Shown here one piece after another: positions 1 through 7,468 of a stretch of DNA of 14,090 bases; position 1 is the first letter of the stretch, and the number at the start of each line of letters is the position of its first letter. Position numbers and translations under genes: made by a program. Origin of the DNA: an uncultured Collinsella sp. (GTDB lineage: Bacteria > Actinomycetota > Coriobacteriia > Coriobacteriales > Coriobacteriaceae). The notes under the pieces are model-generated. The model did no database searches and was not told the origin of the DNA. It saw nothing but the letters and a program-made list of their open reading frames with translations. The stretch is from NCBI GenBank assembly GCA_902479095.1, contig CABSNL010000052.1, positions 1 to 14,090 of the forward strand. Direction: 5' to 3'.

Positions 1-49
1 ATCTACACTTCTAGCTTCGTCGGCAGCGTCAGATGTGTATAAGAGACAG
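1..49 (+). other. Illumina Nextera adapter contamination
   Basis: Bases 1-8 are the end of the P5 flow-cell oligo (ATCTACAC). Bases 9-16 (TTCTAGCT) sit where the 8-base i5 index belongs and match my recollection of Nextera XT index S515. Bases 17-30 (TCGTCGGCAGCGTC) are the read-1 primer part, and 31-49 (AGATGTGTATAAGAGACAG) are the Tn5 mosaic end. The order is exactly that of a Nextera library end, so genomic DNA starts at base 50. Translation through it gives the artefactual leader MCIRDS on the first gene. Confidence 0.98.
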
Positions 50-968
50 CATTCCCTCTGATGACCTCAAGGGCCGTATCATCGGTCGCGAGGGTCGCAA
101 CATCCGGACCTTCGAGCAGGTTTCCGGCGTCAACCTCGTGATCGACGACACGCCCGAGACCGTCGTTCTTTCGAGCTTCGACCCGGTCCGTCGTGAGACC
201 GCCCGTGTCGCCCTCGAGAACCTCATCGCCGACGGCCGCATTCACCCCGCCCGCATCGAGGAGATGTATCACAAGGCTGCCGACCTGGTTCAGCAGCGCG
301 TGCGCGAGGCTGGCGAGCAGGCTGCCTTCGATACCGGCATCCACGACCTGCATCCCGAGATCGTCAAGACCCTTGGTGCCCTGCGCTACCGTACCTCGTT
401 TGGCCAGAACGTGCTTCAGCACTCCCTCGAGGTCTCTGATCTGTGCGGCGTGATGGCTTCCGAGCTTGGCCTGGACGTTGTGACCGCCAAGCGCGCCGGC
501 CTGCTTCATGACCTGGGCAAGGCAATCGACCACGACGTCGAGGGCCCGCATGCCGTCATCGGCGCCGAGCTTGCCCGCCGTTATGGCGAGAAGCCCGTTA
601 TCGTCCACGCTATCGAGGCTCACCACGCCGATGTTGACCCCAACACGGTGCTCGATGTCTTGGTACAGGCCGCCGATGCTGTCTCTGCCTCTCGCCCCGG
701 TGCCCGTCGCGAGTCTGCCGAGAACTACATCAAGCGTCTTGAGAAGCTCGAGGAGATCGCCAACTCCCATGACGGCGTCGAGCGTACCTATGCCATGCAG
801 GCTGGTCGCGAGGTCCACGTCATGGTTCAGCCGGACAAGATCTCCGATGCCCAGTCCACGGTCCTGGCTCACGATATCGCCCATCAGATCGAGGAAGAGA
901 TGGAGTATCCCGGTCAGGTGCGCGTCGTCGTGATTCGCGAGAGCCGCGCTGTCGATATCGCTAAATAA
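50..968 (+). CDS. rny: Ribonuclease Y, C-terminal part (5'-truncated)
   Basis: RNase Y is the membrane-anchored endoribonuclease that starts decay of many mRNAs in Gram-positive bacteria. The surviving ~306 residues begin inside the KH RNA-binding domain, with its GxxG loop in GRIIGREGRN. The HD metal-dependent hydrolase domain follows, with the HD pair encoded at 507-512 (HDLGKAIDHD) and the family's ADAVSASRPGARRE stretch after it. The C-terminus ends in the usual RESRAVDIAK-type tail. The N-terminal membrane helix, the coiled coil and part of the KH domain are missing because the contig begins here. The ATG at 33 lies in adapter sequence and is not a start; the first native full codon in frame is at 51. 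The stop at 966-968 is one base before the next gene, so the two are probably cotranscribed. Confidence 0.96.
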
Positions 969-969
969 C

Positions 970-2055
970 ATGAGCGACGCGAACGAGCTCATCTCATTTA
1001 TCGCGTCGATGTCGGGGGAGGGCAACCTTCGCGTCGAGGAGAACCTTGGCGAGGGGTATGTCCGCCTCCGCGTTTCGGAGGCCGAGCGGCGCCAGGCAAA
1101 GCATGACATTCAGCATGTCGAGGATATCGTCATCGAAATGCTCCGTAATGCTCGCGATGCCGGCGCCGACAAGGTCTATCTCGCCACGACCAAGGAAGAT
1201 GGCGTCCGCACGCTTGTCTTTCTGGATAACGGGTCGGGCGTTCCGCAGGATATGCAAGAGCGAATCTTCGATGCCCGCGTTACCTCCAAGCTCGAGAGCA
1301 TGAAGATGGACCGTTGGGGCGTTCACGGTCGTGGTATGGCATTGTTTTCGATCAAGCAGAACACCGACGAGGCCCGTGTGGTCACGTCTGGTGTCGACCT
1401 TGGCTCGGCCTTTAAGGTGAGCGTTGCGGCCGACCGCCTCAGTGAGCGTGCCGATCAGTCCAGCTGGCCCCAGGCCGTCAAGGATGAGGACGGACGTTAT
1501 GTCTGTGCTCGCGGCCCGCATAATATTATTCGCGCTGCTTGTGAGTTTGCGCTCGAGGAGTTGCGTGGTTGCGATGTCTATCTTGGTTCTCCGTCTGAGA
1601 TTGCCGCGACCCTTTATGCTCAGGCGTCAAGTAGGCTCGATACGTCTCGTCTCCTGTTTATTGATGACGAGAGCGAGCTTCCGGTTGTCGATCGTTTAGG
1701 CCTTGCCTCTGATGCCGAGGACTTTATCCGTATCTGCTCGGGTTTGGGTCTTGAGATGTCCGAGCGCACGGCACATCGCATTTTGGCAGGGCAGATTAAG
1801 CCCGTTCGCGGTGTGACCGCGCGTCTGCTGCGCGAGCGTGATTCGTCCTCGCATGCGCCGGCTCCTGTCGATCTCGCGAAGGATCGTCGCGGGCTACGTA
1901 TTGCCAAGGATGACATGGCACAGTTTTCGCGTGCTGTGGAGCGGGACTTCAATGACCTTGCCGCCAGGTACTATCTCAACCTTTGCGGCGACCCAAAGAT
2001 TCGTGTTTCGCGTGATCGAATCACTGTGACTTTCGATCTTGCCAAAGAGGAATAG
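970..2055 (+). CDS. GHKL-fold ATP-binding protein of unknown role
   Basis: A 361-residue soluble protein. The N-terminal half carries the Bergerat (GHKL: gyrase, Hsp90, histidine kinase, MutL) ATP site: N-box EMLRNARDAGA at about residues 56-66 with the Mg-binding Asn60, G1 box DNGSG at 86-90, and G2 box GVHGRGMAL at 117-125. No histidine-kinase phospho-acceptor domain, receiver domain or membrane segment is visible, so a sensor kinase is unlikely. The C-terminal ~180 residues match nothing I recognise; they are charged and may hold a helical DNA- or RNA-binding region around residues 235-300. The start is one base after the rny stop with no clear Shine-Dalgarno sequence, which suggests translational coupling to rny. 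It sits where ymdB lies in Bacillus rny–ymdB–spoVS. A role with RNase Y or SpoVS is inferred from position only. Confidence 0.85.
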   Translation: MSDANELISFIASMSGEGNLRVEENLGEGYVRLRVSEAERRQAKHDIQHVEDIVIEMLRNARDAGADKVYLATTKEDGVRTLVFLDNGSGVPQDMQERIFDARVTSKLESMKMDRWGVHGRGMALFSIKQNTDEARVVTSGVDLGSAFKVSVAADRLSERADQSSWPQAVKDEDGRYVCARGPHNIIRAACEFALEELRGCDVYLGSPSEIAATLYAQASSRLDTSRLLFIDDESELPVVDRLGLASDAEDFIRICSGLGLEMSERTAHRILAGQIKPVRGVTARLLRERDSSSHAPAPVDLAKDRRGLRIAKDDMAQFSRAVERDFNDLAARYYLNLCGDPKIRVSRDRITVTFDLAKEE

Positions 2056-2061
2056 TGCCTT

Positions 2062-2079
2062 TACCGAGTCCACTCGGTA
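2062..2079 (+). promoter_or_regulatory. 8-bp palindrome within a possible spoVS promoter
   Basis: TACCGAGT (2062-2069) and ACTCGGTA (2072-2079) are perfect reverse complements separated by CC. No T-run follows, so it is not a terminator. A weak promoter can be drawn around it: TTTACC (2060-2065), 17 bases, TACAGT (2083-2088), each 4/6 to consensus. That would put the palindrome in the spacer, as expected of a repressor operator. It could equally be an RNA hairpin at a processing site between the ATPase and spoVS. Confidence 0.4.
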
Positions 2080-2129
2080 CGATACAGTTATTGCAGTTAA
2101 AACGTACTTTTAAACGCAGGAGTTTCTTC

Positions 2130-2447
2130 ATGGATTGCCTGAAGGTATCAAGCAAATCATCGCCCGCGTCCGTTGCCGGCGCCATCGCCGGCATGGTCAA
2201 GGATGGTGTACCCGTCAACATCCAGTGTGTCGGCGCCGGTGCGGTCAACCAGGCCATTAAGGCCGTTGCCATCGCGCGCGGTTTTTTGATTCCAACCGGT
2301 TTTGATATTTCCTGCGCGCCCGTGTTCTCCGACATTCTCATTAACGGGGAGTCGCGCACGGCCATCCGCCTTTCTATCTACGTTCACCAGATCAATCGAG
2401 CTGCTATGGATAACGTCGTCATGGATGATGTTAAGCCTGTGGCATAG
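2130..2447 (+). CDS. spoVS: Stage V sporulation protein S (SpoVS, Alba-like)
   Basis: A 105-residue protein closely following the SpoVS family through residue ~85: LKVSSKSSPASVAGAIAG at the N-terminus, GAGAVNQAIKAVAIARGF in the middle, and the ESRTAIRLSI strand. SpoVS is needed for spore coat and cortex formation in Bacillus, and known structures have an Alba-like nucleic-acid-binding fold. The start at 2130 is chosen because GGAG (2119-2122) lies 7 bases upstream and the protein then begins exactly like other SpoVS proteins; an in-frame ATG at 2055 would add 25 unrelated residues. Compared with the ~86-residue Bacillus protein there is a C-terminal tail of about 20 residues (HQINRAAMDNVVMDDVKPVA). 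Coriobacteria are not known to sporulate, so the role here is probably general nucleic-acid or RNA regulation; that is inference. Confidence 0.93.
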   Translation: MDCLKVSSKSSPASVAGAIAGMVKDGVPVNIQCVGAGAVNQAIKAVAIARGFLIPTGFDISCAPVFSDILINGESRTAIRLSIYVHQINRAAMDNVVMDDVKPVA

Positions 2448-2486
2448 CTTCTGCTAGCCTCGTTTCGCTCCCCAACGTTAGGACTT

Positions 2487-3863
2487 ATGCACATGGATCA
2501 GCGTTCCGTACGCGATATTCTTGCCGGTAAAACCTACTTTATCCGCACCTTTGGCTGCCAGATGAATCAGCACGACTCTGAGCGCGTGAGCGGTCTGCTC
2601 GATTCGTATGGTTGCCTCATGGCGCTCGATCTTGAGCATGCTGATATCGTTGTCTTCATGACATGCTGCGTGCGCGAGGCCGCCGATACTCGCCTGTACG
2701 GTCAGTGCAATTCCTGCAAAAGCCTGCCGCCTTCGCCTTCGGGCAAGCGTGTGGTTGCCGTGGGCGGCTGCATCGCGCAGCGTGATGGCGAGGGACTGCT
2801 CACCAACGTCGATAACGTCAATGTCATCTTTGGCACGCATTCTATCGCACATGTGGCCGAGCTCATTGCCGAGGCGTTCCTTGACGGCAAGCGTCATATC
2901 CGCACCAATGAGCATGAGGATACGGATGCCATGAGCATGCCGTGGCATCGAGAGACCCAGTATCACGCTTGGGTGCCCATCATGACGGGCTGCAATAATT
3001 TCTGCACCTATTGCATCGTGCCGTACGTGCGCGGTCGCGAAAAGAGCCGCCCCTTCGAGGAGATTGTCGACGAGGTGATCGGTTTGGTGCGCCAGGGCGT
3101 GCGTGAGATTACGCTGCTGGGCCAAAACGTTAACTCATATGGTCGCGATCTGTTTGGCAAGCCGCGTTTTGCCGATCTGCTGCGTGCCGTGGGCGATACG
3201 GGTGTGGAGCGCATCTTCTTTACGTCTTCGCATCCCAAGGACCTGTTGCCCGAGACCATCGACGCCATGGCCGAGACGCCTGCCGTTATGCCGCAGCTGC
3301 ACTTGGCCGTCCAGTCAGGTTCGACGCGGATCCTCAAAGAGATGAATCGCCGTTATACACGTGAGGACTATTTGGGCCTGGTCGATCGCATTCGCAACCG
3401 TATGCCCGATATCGCGCTCTCGACCGACATTATCGTTGGCTTCCCAGGCGAGACTGAAGAAGACTTTGAGCAGACGCTCTCGCTTGCCGAGACGGTCCGC
3501 TATGCCCAGGCCTATACCTTCATCTATTCCAAGCGCGCCGGTACCCCGGCCGCAGAGATTGACGATCCTACGCCGCATGAGGTTATTCTCGAGCGTTTCA
3601 ACCGCCTGGTTAAGGTTATCGAGACCACGGCACACGAGTATAACCAGGGTGAGCTTCATACTGTGGTGCCTGCGCTCATTGAGGGAACGAGTAAAAAGAA
3701 CGACGCGGTCCTGCTTGGCAAGAGTCCCAAGAATCAGACCGTGCATGCGCCTATCCCCGAGGGTTACAGCATCGATCAGCTTGTTGGCAAGATCGTTGAT
3801 GTTGACGTTGACGTTGCCAAGACCTGGTATTTGTCTGGTTCCGTTGTAGGCGAGCCGCGCTAA
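2487..3863 (+). CDS. miaB: tRNA-2-methylthio-N6-isopentenyladenosine synthase MiaB
   Basis: A radical-SAM methylthiotransferase that converts i6A37 to ms2i6A37 in tRNAs reading UNN codons, acting after MiaA. Of 458 residues, the N-terminal UPF0004 domain supplies Cys24 (FGCQMN), Cys60 (MTCCVRE) and Cys95 (GGCIAQRDG) for the auxiliary 4Fe-4S cluster. The radical-SAM motif CNNFCTYC is at 169-176, followed by IVPYVRGREKSR. The C-terminal ~70 residues form the TRAM domain that binds tRNA. An extra CNSC pair at residues 74-77 sits in a slightly longer loop. The start is uncertain: ATG at 2487 and ATG at 2493 are both possible, with only a weak GGA (2481-2483) upstream. The stop overlaps the miaA start (TAATG). 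Confidence 0.97.
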   Translation: MHMDQRSVRDILAGKTYFIRTFGCQMNQHDSERVSGLLDSYGCLMALDLEHADIVVFMTCCVREAADTRLYGQCNSCKSLPPSPSGKRVVAVGGCIAQRDGEGLLTNVDNVNVIFGTHSIAHVAELIAEAFLDGKRHIRTNEHEDTDAMSMPWHRETQYHAWVPIMTGCNNFCTYCIVPYVRGREKSRPFEEIVDEVIGLVRQGVREITLLGQNVNSYGRDLFGKPRFADLLRAVGDTGVERIFFTSSHPKDLLPETIDAMAETPAVMPQLHLAVQSGSTRILKEMNRRYTREDYLGLVDRIRNRMPDIALSTDIIVGFPGETEEDFEQTLSLAETVRYAQAYTFIYSKRAGTPAAEIDDPTPHEVILERFNRLVKVIETTAHEYNQGELHTVVPALIEGTSKKNDAVLLGKSPKNQTVHAPIPEGYSIDQLVGKIVDVDVDVAKTWYLSGSVVGEPR

Positions 3864-4801
3864 TGGTTTCTTCCGAGGCAGGTCTTTCCGCCGTTGCGAT
3901 CGTCGGTCCGACGGCGGTTGGTAAGAGTGATGTTGCCGACCGTTTGGCCGCTCGTCTTTCGTCCGAAGTGCTGTCGTGCGATGCGATGCAAATCTATCGC
4001 GGCATGGACATCGGTACCGCAAAGATGGCGCCCGATGAGTGTACGGCGCCGCTGCGTCTCGTCGACATTGTAGAGCCGGGTGTGGCATATTCTGCTGCGC
4101 TTTATCAGGCTGACGCTCGCGCGCATGTTGAACGTCTCCTTGGTTCGGGTCGCCTGCCGGTTTTTTGCGGAGGTACGGGGCTGTATCTCAAGGCCGCCCT
4201 CGATGAGATGGATTTTCCCTCGGGCGAGCTTGTGGACGATCGTCGCGCGGGGTATCAGGAACTTGCCGAACGCATAGGCGAGGAAGCGCTGCACGCGCTG
4301 CTTGCCGAGCGTGACCCCGAGTCCGCTGCGGTCATCCATCCCCATAATGTTCGCCGCGTGATTCGCGCGCTCGAAATGCACGATGATGGTGTGTCCTACG
4401 CGCAGCAAAAGTCGCAGTTTAGTGTTCCGCGCGAGCATTATCATGCCCTATGGTTTGGTCTGACGCGTAATCGCAAGGTGCTCTACGAGCGCATTAACCT
4501 GCGTGTCGATATGATGTTTGAGCAGGGTCTTGTCAATGAGGTCCGCAGTCTTATGGGGCAGGGGCTGGGAGATGCCCTGACGTCGATGCAGGCAATTGGC
4601 TATAAAGAGATCATCGATGCTTTCAATGGCTTGATAAGCATGGATGAGGCTCGCGAACTCATCAAGATGCGTTCGCGTCGCTATGCCAAACGTCAGCTTT
4701 CGTGGTTTAAGCGCGATGACCGTATCGTGTGGTTTGATATGGACGAGTTTACGATCGATGAGGTCGTTGAGGACATCCTGCATCGTATTGAGGCTGCCTA
4801 A
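3863..4801 (+). CDS. miaA: tRNA dimethylallyltransferase MiaA
   Basis: Transfers the isopentenyl group from dimethylallyl diphosphate to N6 of A37 in tRNA, making the substrate for MiaB next door. The P-loop GPTAVGKS is at residues 15-22. The family motif SCDAMQIYRGMDIGTAK at ~38-54 includes the catalytic Asp40. FCGGTGLYLKAALD comes at about 98-111 and the tRNA-binding IGYKEII stretch near 245-255. Length (312) is normal and no key residue is missing. The ATG shares its A with the miaB stop and its own stop shares an A with the hflX start, so all three are translationally coupled. In enterobacteria miaA and hflX flank hfq; no hfq is present here. Confidence 0.97.
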   Translation: MVSSEAGLSAVAIVGPTAVGKSDVADRLAARLSSEVLSCDAMQIYRGMDIGTAKMAPDECTAPLRLVDIVEPGVAYSAALYQADARAHVERLLGSGRLPVFCGGTGLYLKAALDEMDFPSGELVDDRRAGYQELAERIGEEALHALLAERDPESAAVIHPHNVRRVIRALEMHDDGVSYAQQKSQFSVPREHYHALWFGLTRNRKVLYERINLRVDMMFEQGLVNEVRSLMGQGLGDALTSMQAIGYKEIIDAFNGLISMDEARELIKMRSRRYAKRQLSWFKRDDRIVWFDMDEFTIDEVVEDILHRIEAA

Positions 4802-6090
4802 TGGCCCGTTTCCCCCTTGTTCCCACGGCACCCGAGCCCGAGCGTGCCATATTAGTTGGTGTTGAGTGGCGCGACAATGCATGGCCGCTCGATCGCTCGC
4901 TTGATGAGCTGGAGCGTCTTGCCCACACGGCTGGTGCCCAGTGCGTGGCACGCTTGTCACAGCGTTTGGTAAAGCCGTATCCTAAATCGTTTATCGGTTC
5001 CGGTAAGGTTGAAGAGCTGTGCGGCCTGGTGCATCGCATGGATGCCGATGTCGTTATTTTTGACGACGACCTGACGCCCTCGCAGCAATCCTATTTGGAG
5101 AAAGCCGTGGGCGAGCCGGTAAAGATTATCGATCGTACGGCACTGATCTTGGATATCTTTGGCCTGCATGCTCAGACGCGTGAGGGACGCCTACAGGTAC
5201 AGCTGGCACAGCTTCAATATCTGTTGCCTCGTCTGCGTGGCATGTGGAGCCATCTCGCCAAGGAACAGACGCGCGGCGGCATCGGCTCACGCTTTGGTCA
5301 GGGTGAAAGCCAGCTCGAGGTCGACCGTCGCCTTATTCGTAATAAGATCGCTGCGCTTCGTCGTGAGCTCAAGCAGGTTGAACAGCGTCGCGATGTTCAA
5401 TCCAAGAGCCGCATTGAGTCACCGGCGTTTCGCGTCGCGTTAGCCGGTTATACCAATGCCGGTAAATCGACGTTGCTCAATCGTCTGACCGGCTCTACGG
5501 TACTTTCGCAGGACAAGCTGTTTGCTACGCTCGACCCGACGACGCGCTCGTATCGTCTTCCCGGCGGTCGCGGCATGACCATTACCGATACGGTCGGCTT
5601 TATTCAAAAGCTGCCGCATGGTCTCGTTGATGCCTTTAAGTCCACGCTGTCTGAGGTTCTTGGTGCCGATCTGATCCTTAAAGTTGTGGATGCCTCTGAC
5701 GAGGACTATGAGCGCCAGCTCGAGGCAGTCGATCGCGTTCTTGACGAGATCGGTGCCGGCGAGCGTTTGACGCTTACGGTGTTCAATAAAATCGATCTTC
5801 TCGATAGCGTTGATCGATTGAGTTTCCGTCGTCGCTATCCCGAGGCCGTGCTGTTCTCGGCCCAGACGGGCGAGGGACTCGACGATCTCGTCGACCGTAT
5901 TGCTCGTGAGGCGGCTGCTACCGATGTGTTGCTCTCTGCTGATATCCCGTATCGCGAGGGCGCCCTCATCACGCTGGTGCATGAGCAGGGAACCCTTTTG
6001 CATGAGGAATATCTTGAGGACGGCGTTCGCATTGTGGCGAAGCTGCCGGCCCGTATCGCGCCGCGGCTCGAGCGTTATCGCACCGAGTAG
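4801..6090 (+). CDS. hflX: Ribosome-rescue GTPase HflX
   Basis: HflX binds the 50S subunit and splits stalled 70S ribosomes under heat, antibiotic or other stress. It has 429 residues. The N-terminal HflX domain shows FIGSGKVEEL (~64-73), FDDDLTPSQ and the RLQVQLAQLQYLLPRL helix, followed by the glycine-rich GGIGSRFGQGESQLE loop. A basic coiled coil leads to the TrmE-like G domain: G1 GYTNAGKS 216-223, switch I around DPTTR, G3 DTVG 263-266, G4 NKID 329-332 and G5 SAQTG 353-357. Start and miaA stop overlap as TAATG. The last 16 bases overlap the 3' end of the opposing membrane-protein gene, and no terminator hairpin is visible after the stop. Confidence 0.96.
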   Translation: MARFPLVPTAPEPERAILVGVEWRDNAWPLDRSLDELERLAHTAGAQCVARLSQRLVKPYPKSFIGSGKVEELCGLVHRMDADVVIFDDDLTPSQQSYLEKAVGEPVKIIDRTALILDIFGLHAQTREGRLQVQLAQLQYLLPRLRGMWSHLAKEQTRGGIGSRFGQGESQLEVDRRLIRNKIAALRRELKQVEQRRDVQSKSRIESPAFRVALAGYTNAGKSTLLNRLTGSTVLSQDKLFATLDPTTRSYRLPGGRGMTITDTVGFIQKLPHGLVDAFKSTLSEVLGADLILKVVDASDEDYERQLEAVDRVLDEIGAGERLTLTVFNKIDLLDSVDRLSFRRRYPEAVLFSAQTGEGLDDLVDRIAREAAATDVLLSADIPYREGALITLVHEQGTLLHEEYLEDGVRIVAKLPARIAPRLERYRTE

Positions 6091-6779
6091 ACGAGCTCCA
6101 AAATGCCCAGAATGATGGGCTGATGCAGCAGATAAAAGGGGAGTGCATGACGTCCAAGGCTGGCGAGCGCTGGGACGGGATTGGCGTAGGACCAGCTTGG
6201 GGCGGTCTTATCGATTCCCTGCGCTATATGTGCGGCGAAGTATCCTGCAAGATACATAAAGATAAACGGGATGATGGGGTAGTAATCACCTGAGACAAAC
6301 CCAGGGCTTGGAAATCCCAGCCACGCCAGGTAGGGGAAAGGGTAGATCGTTTTGGGGATGCTCCAGGTGAGGGCAAACAACACAAGGCATAGGGACATGC
6401 CCCATCTCGCCGAAATCTTCTTAAGGACGGGATCGGTCAACGCCACGATGCCGGTACATGCGGCCATGCAGTAGATGATGCCAAAATTAACCGAATCGTC
6501 GACTGAGACAAGTGTTGTTGCCAGCCAGACGACGAGTGCTGCTAAGGCGTATTTGGCGGCACGTTTGATATTGTTGCGCGAAAGGGTGCACATCCAACCC
6601 GTGATAAACAAAAATACCCAGCTGATGCTGGCGCGCCAGATGTCTTGAAAGACGGTCTGGGTAAACCAGGGCATATCCCAGTCGTACAGGTAGGCGAGAT
6701 CGTAGCAAGCGTGAAAACCTGCCATTGAAATCATCGTAAACCCGCGGACGGTATCAAAGATGGTGATGCGTTTTTGCAT
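6075..6779 (-). CDS. DUF1624 / heparan-glucosaminide acetyltransferase-like membrane protein
   Basis: A 234-residue integral membrane protein with about six or seven hydrophobic segments (roughly 11-28, 47-64, 76-92, 98-115, 126-142, 167-185, 213-232). The opening RITIFDTVRGFTMISMAGFHACYDL carries the conserved His23, and the C-terminal SLGRHALPFYLLHQPI is typical of the DUF1624/HGSNAT-like family, related to the acyltransferase-3/OpgC proteins that O- or N-acylate sugars at the membrane. The substrate is unknown; a cell-wall or exopolysaccharide sugar is plausible. Its ATG overlaps the lexA stop by one base, so it is translated as the second gene of the lexA transcript and should be SOS-responsive if lexA autoregulates. 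Its stop lies inside the 3' end of hflX. Confidence 0.85.
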   Translation of the reverse strand: MQKRITIFDTVRGFTMISMAGFHACYDLAYLYDWDMPWFTQTVFQDIWRASISWVFLFITGWMCTLSRNNIKRAAKYALAALVVWLATTLVSVDDSVNFGIIYCMAACTGIVALTDPVLKKISARWGMSLCLVLFALTWSIPKTIYPFPYLAWLGFPSPGFVSGDYYPIIPFIFMYLAGYFAAHIAQGIDKTAPSWSYANPVPALASLGRHALPFYLLHQPIILGILELVYSVR

Positions 6780-7423
6780 TACGAGAACCGGCGCATCAAG
6801 CCGACGACTTTGCCCAAGATAACGGGATTCGTTGCATAGATAGGCTCCATGGTGTCATTCTCGGGCTGCAGACGTACGCGTCCCTGCTCCTTGTAGAACG
6901 TCTTGACGGTCGCTGAACCATCAATCATGGCCACGACAATTTCGCCGTTCATGGCACTCTTTTGTTCACGGACGATGATGTAATCGCCATTGAAGATGCC
7001 GACATTGATCATTGAGCTCCCATGTACCTCAAGGATAAAGGAACCCTGATCAGTGGCGATTTCGGTCGGGATAGTAAAAGTGTCTTCGATATTCTGCTCG
7101 GCCAGAATGGGAATCCCAGCCGCGACGCGACCAACGAGCGGTAGCGAGACCGTTCCGCGAGGTGCGGTGGGCTCGTCAGATTTAGAAATTGAGACCGAGG
7201 AACCGTCCTCGTTAAAGAGTTCCAGGGCGCGCGGTTTGGTGGCATCGCGCTTGAGTAGCCCGCGCGCCTCCAGAGCAGATAGATGGGCGTGCACGGTGCT
7301 GGGGGAGGAAAGGCCCACGGCAGAAGCCATCTCGCGCACGCTGGGCGGATAACCCTTCTCCTGCTGATATTCCTTGATGAAGTCGTAAATTTGCTGCTGA
7401 CGCTTGGTAATTTTGCGAGCCAT
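6779..7423 (-). CDS. lexA: LexA repressor (SOS regulator)
   Basis: LexA represses DNA-damage genes and self-cleaves when RecA is activated. From the chosen start it is 214 residues. An N-terminal winged helix (ITKRQQQIYDFIKEYQQEKG, then VREMASAVGLSSPSTVHAHLSALEARG) reads SOS boxes. A linker leads to the S24 protease domain with the Ala102-Gly103 cleavage site (RVAAGIPI), nucleophile Ser137 (HGSSM) and general base Lys174 (ATVKTF). All catalytic residues are present. The start at 7423 has GAGAGGA (7431-7437) 7 bases upstream. An in-frame ATG at 7453 is rejected because the frame would run through an SOS-box-like site and lacks a ribosome site. The stop overlaps the start of the downstream membrane-protein gene. 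Confidence 0.97.
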   Translation of the reverse strand: MARKITKRQQQIYDFIKEYQQEKGYPPSVREMASAVGLSSPSTVHAHLSALEARGLLKRDATKPRALELFNEDGSSVSISKSDEPTAPRGTVSLPLVGRVAAGIPILAEQNIEDTFTIPTEIATDQGSFILEVHGSSMINVGIFNGDYIIVREQKSAMNGEIVVAMIDGSATVKTFYKEQGRVRLQPENDTMEPIYATNPVILGKVVGLMRRFS

Positions 7424-7445
7424 CAGGGCATCCTCTCTACCCATG

Positions 7446-7461
7446 TCAAACAAATGTTCGA
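7446..7461. promoter_or_regulatory. SOS box 1 (lexA-proximal)
   Basis: TCAAACAAATGTTCGA matches the actinobacterial SOS consensus TCGAAC-N4-GTTCGA at 11 of 12 fixed positions. It lies just upstream of the lexA ribosome-binding site, consistent with LexA autoregulation. No clean minus-strand -35/-10 pair could be assigned. Confidence 0.75.
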
Positions 7462-7468
7462 ATTTTGC

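Noticed and set aside
33..50. ATG at 33 as the start of the first gene
   Set aside because: It lies in the Tn5 mosaic end of the adapter; RNase Y should have about 200 more residues upstream.
3..1109. Long minus-strand open frame opposite rny
   Set aside because: It is a shadow of the high-GC rny gene, and its end runs through adapter sequence.
970..2055. Calling the ATPase a histidine kinase or anti-sigma factor
   Set aside because: No phospho-acceptor His domain, no membrane segment and no sigma-factor gene nearby; only the ATP-binding fold is supported.
2055..2129. Longer spoVS start at 2055
   Set aside because: The extra 25 residues do not resemble SpoVS, and the ATG at 2130 has a well-placed GGAG.
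6105..6120. Hairpin GCCCA/TGGGC as the hflX terminator
   Set aside because: Only 5 bp, no T-run, and it lies inside the opposing coding sequence.
7424..7453. Longer lexA start at 7453
   Set aside because: No ribosome site, and the frame would cross SOS box 1; GAGAGGA supports the start at 7423.
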